Position numbers and translations under genes: made by a program. The notes below the pieces were generated by a model. It searched no databases. It was not told the origin of the DNA and saw nothing but the letters and a program-made list of their open reading frames with translations. Below, one piece after another: positions 5,810 to 6,618 of a stretch of 6,618 bases of DNA; positions within the stretch are counted from its first letter, which is position 1; each line of letters opens with the position of its first letter. The stretch is from Candidatus Thorarchaeota archaeon MP11T_1 (GTDB lineage Archaea; Asgardarchaeota; Thorarchaeia; Thorarchaeales; Thorarchaeaceae), in assembly GCA_002825515.1 (NCBI GenBank), contig PJET01000091.1:1-6618 (forward strand), written 5' to 3'.

Positions 5810-6618
5810 ATGGACCTAAAGCCCCATCCCGACTTCATGAAGGCTGGAAAGATAGCTGCACATGTATTGAGTCTTGTTGCACCGCAAGTACGCCCAGGTG
5901 TCAAGGTGTTGAAAATCTGCCAGTTGGCGGAGAAGAAAATACTTGAATTTGGAGCCACTGGCATAGCTTTTCCCTGCAATATCTCAATCAATGATGAAGC
6001 TGCACACTACACAAGCCCGCATGGTGATAAGAAGACATTTCCAGACAAAGGGTTAGTGAAGATCGACCTTGGAGCTCATGTAAATGGACACATCTCTGAC
6101 ACTGCTCTCACAGTGGATTTGGATGGCTCTTTTGAGAGGTTTGTTGAAGCATCCCGTGAAGCTTTGGAGTCTGCAATTGAAACTGTGACACCAGATGTTT
6201 CCTTAGGTGCTGTGGGAAAGGCAATTGAACGAACCATAAAACACCATGGGCTCAAACCAGTTCACCAGCTCTCTGGGCACCAATTAAAACCATGGAATCT
6301 TCATGCTGGAAAGAATGTTCCCAATGTCGGGATGAAACTGACTGCTAAGATGCGTCTTGGAGAAACCTTTGCAATAGAACCATTTGCCACAGACGGCAAT
6401 GGTACAATCAAGAGCGGTTCTATAGCATACATCTTTTCAAACGATATGAAGAGTAAGAAGAAGCTTGACAAAAATACCCTCAGAGTAAGAAATATTGCGC
6501 GCCAAAGATTTGGAAGTTTCCCTTGGGCTGGAAGGTGGCTTCACTCCAAGAGTGGCAATATAGATGTGGCTACTGCAATTAAAAACCTTCAGCGCGCAGG
6601 TGTTATCCACGGATATGC
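5810..6618 (+). CDS. map: Methionine aminopeptidase, type II (3'-truncated by window edge)
   Basis: The first 269 codons of an archaeal/eukaryotic-type II MetAP are present. The enzyme removes the initiator methionine from nascent proteins in the cytoplasm. The dinuclear metal ligands follow the family order: D86 (VKIDLGAHV), D97 (HISDTAL), H157 (LSGHQL) and E190 (FAIEPFAT). H66 (EAAHYTSP) is the conserved active-site histidine. The last metal-binding glutamate, near the C-terminus of the family, would fall beyond the window. The helical insert typical of type II follows E190, ending in the DNA-binding-like segment NLQRAGVIHGY. The ATG at 5810 is chosen because an in-frame TGA lies two codons upstream (5801-5803) and family members begin at about this point. 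The Shine-Dalgarno is weak. The gene is divergent from the UPF0173 hydrolase gene. Confidence 0.96.
   Translation, partial: MDLKPHPDFMKAGKIAAHVLSLVAPQVRPGVKVLKICQLAEKKILEFGATGIAFPCNISINDEAAHYTSPHGDKKTFPDKGLVKIDLGAHVNGHISDTALTVDLDGSFERFVEASREALESAIETVTPDVSLGAVGKAIERTIKHHGLKPVHQLSGHQLKPWNLHAGKNVPNVGMKLTAKMRLGETFAIEPFATDGNGTIKSGSIAYIFSNDMKSKKKLDKNTLRVRNIARQRFGSFPWAGRWLHSKSGNIDVATAIKNLQRAGVIHGY

Overview
The window is archaeal chromosomal DNA. Three genes point there: an archaeal-type DnaG (TOPRIM protein), a Pelota/Dom34 ribosome-rescue factor, and a type II methionine aminopeptidase. A LonB-type AAA+ module adds to this, because LonB is the archaeal branch of the Lon family. The moderate base composition and protein style would fit an Asgard-type (for example Thorarchaeia-like) or deep euryarchaeal genome. 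That finer placement is inference and cannot be proved from this window.

Layout, left to right: (1) the C-terminal 86 codons of an unrecognised plus-strand gene, whose stop codon directly abuts the stop of the convergent pelota gene. (2) A minus-strand pair: a 484-aa AAA+ ATPase resembling archaeal LonB, followed 27 bases downstream by pelota, which starts with TTG behind a strong Shine-Dalgarno. (3) A 120-base spacer holding a clear intrinsic-type terminator for dnaG and a possible promoter/operator for the ATPase-pelota unit. (4) Minus-strand dnaG. Its conserved N-terminus extends 63 codons beyond the first usual start codon, and its reading frame contains no ATG, GTG or TTG at the expected start. 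(5) A gene-poor stretch of about 750 bases with several hairpins, ending in a second intrinsic-type terminator that probably serves the next gene. (6) A minus-strand UPF0173-type metallo-beta-lactamase-fold hydrolase. (7) A 124-base divergent promoter region carrying a perfect 14-base palindrome. (8) A plus-strand methionine aminopeptidase cut off by the window end.

Most of these genes serve information processing: RNA/DNA transactions (DnaG, known to join the archaeal exosome), rescue of stalled ribosomes (Pelota) and nascent-protein N-terminal processing (MetAP). The most unusual protein is the ATPase. It has the full LonB AAA+ core, but carries a four-cysteine zinc ribbon in the place where LonB has its membrane anchor, and it has no Lon protease domain. 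Its close linkage to pelota suggests, as inference only, a non-proteolytic remodelling role in translation quality control. No mobile element, CRISPR array, rRNA or tRNA was recognised.
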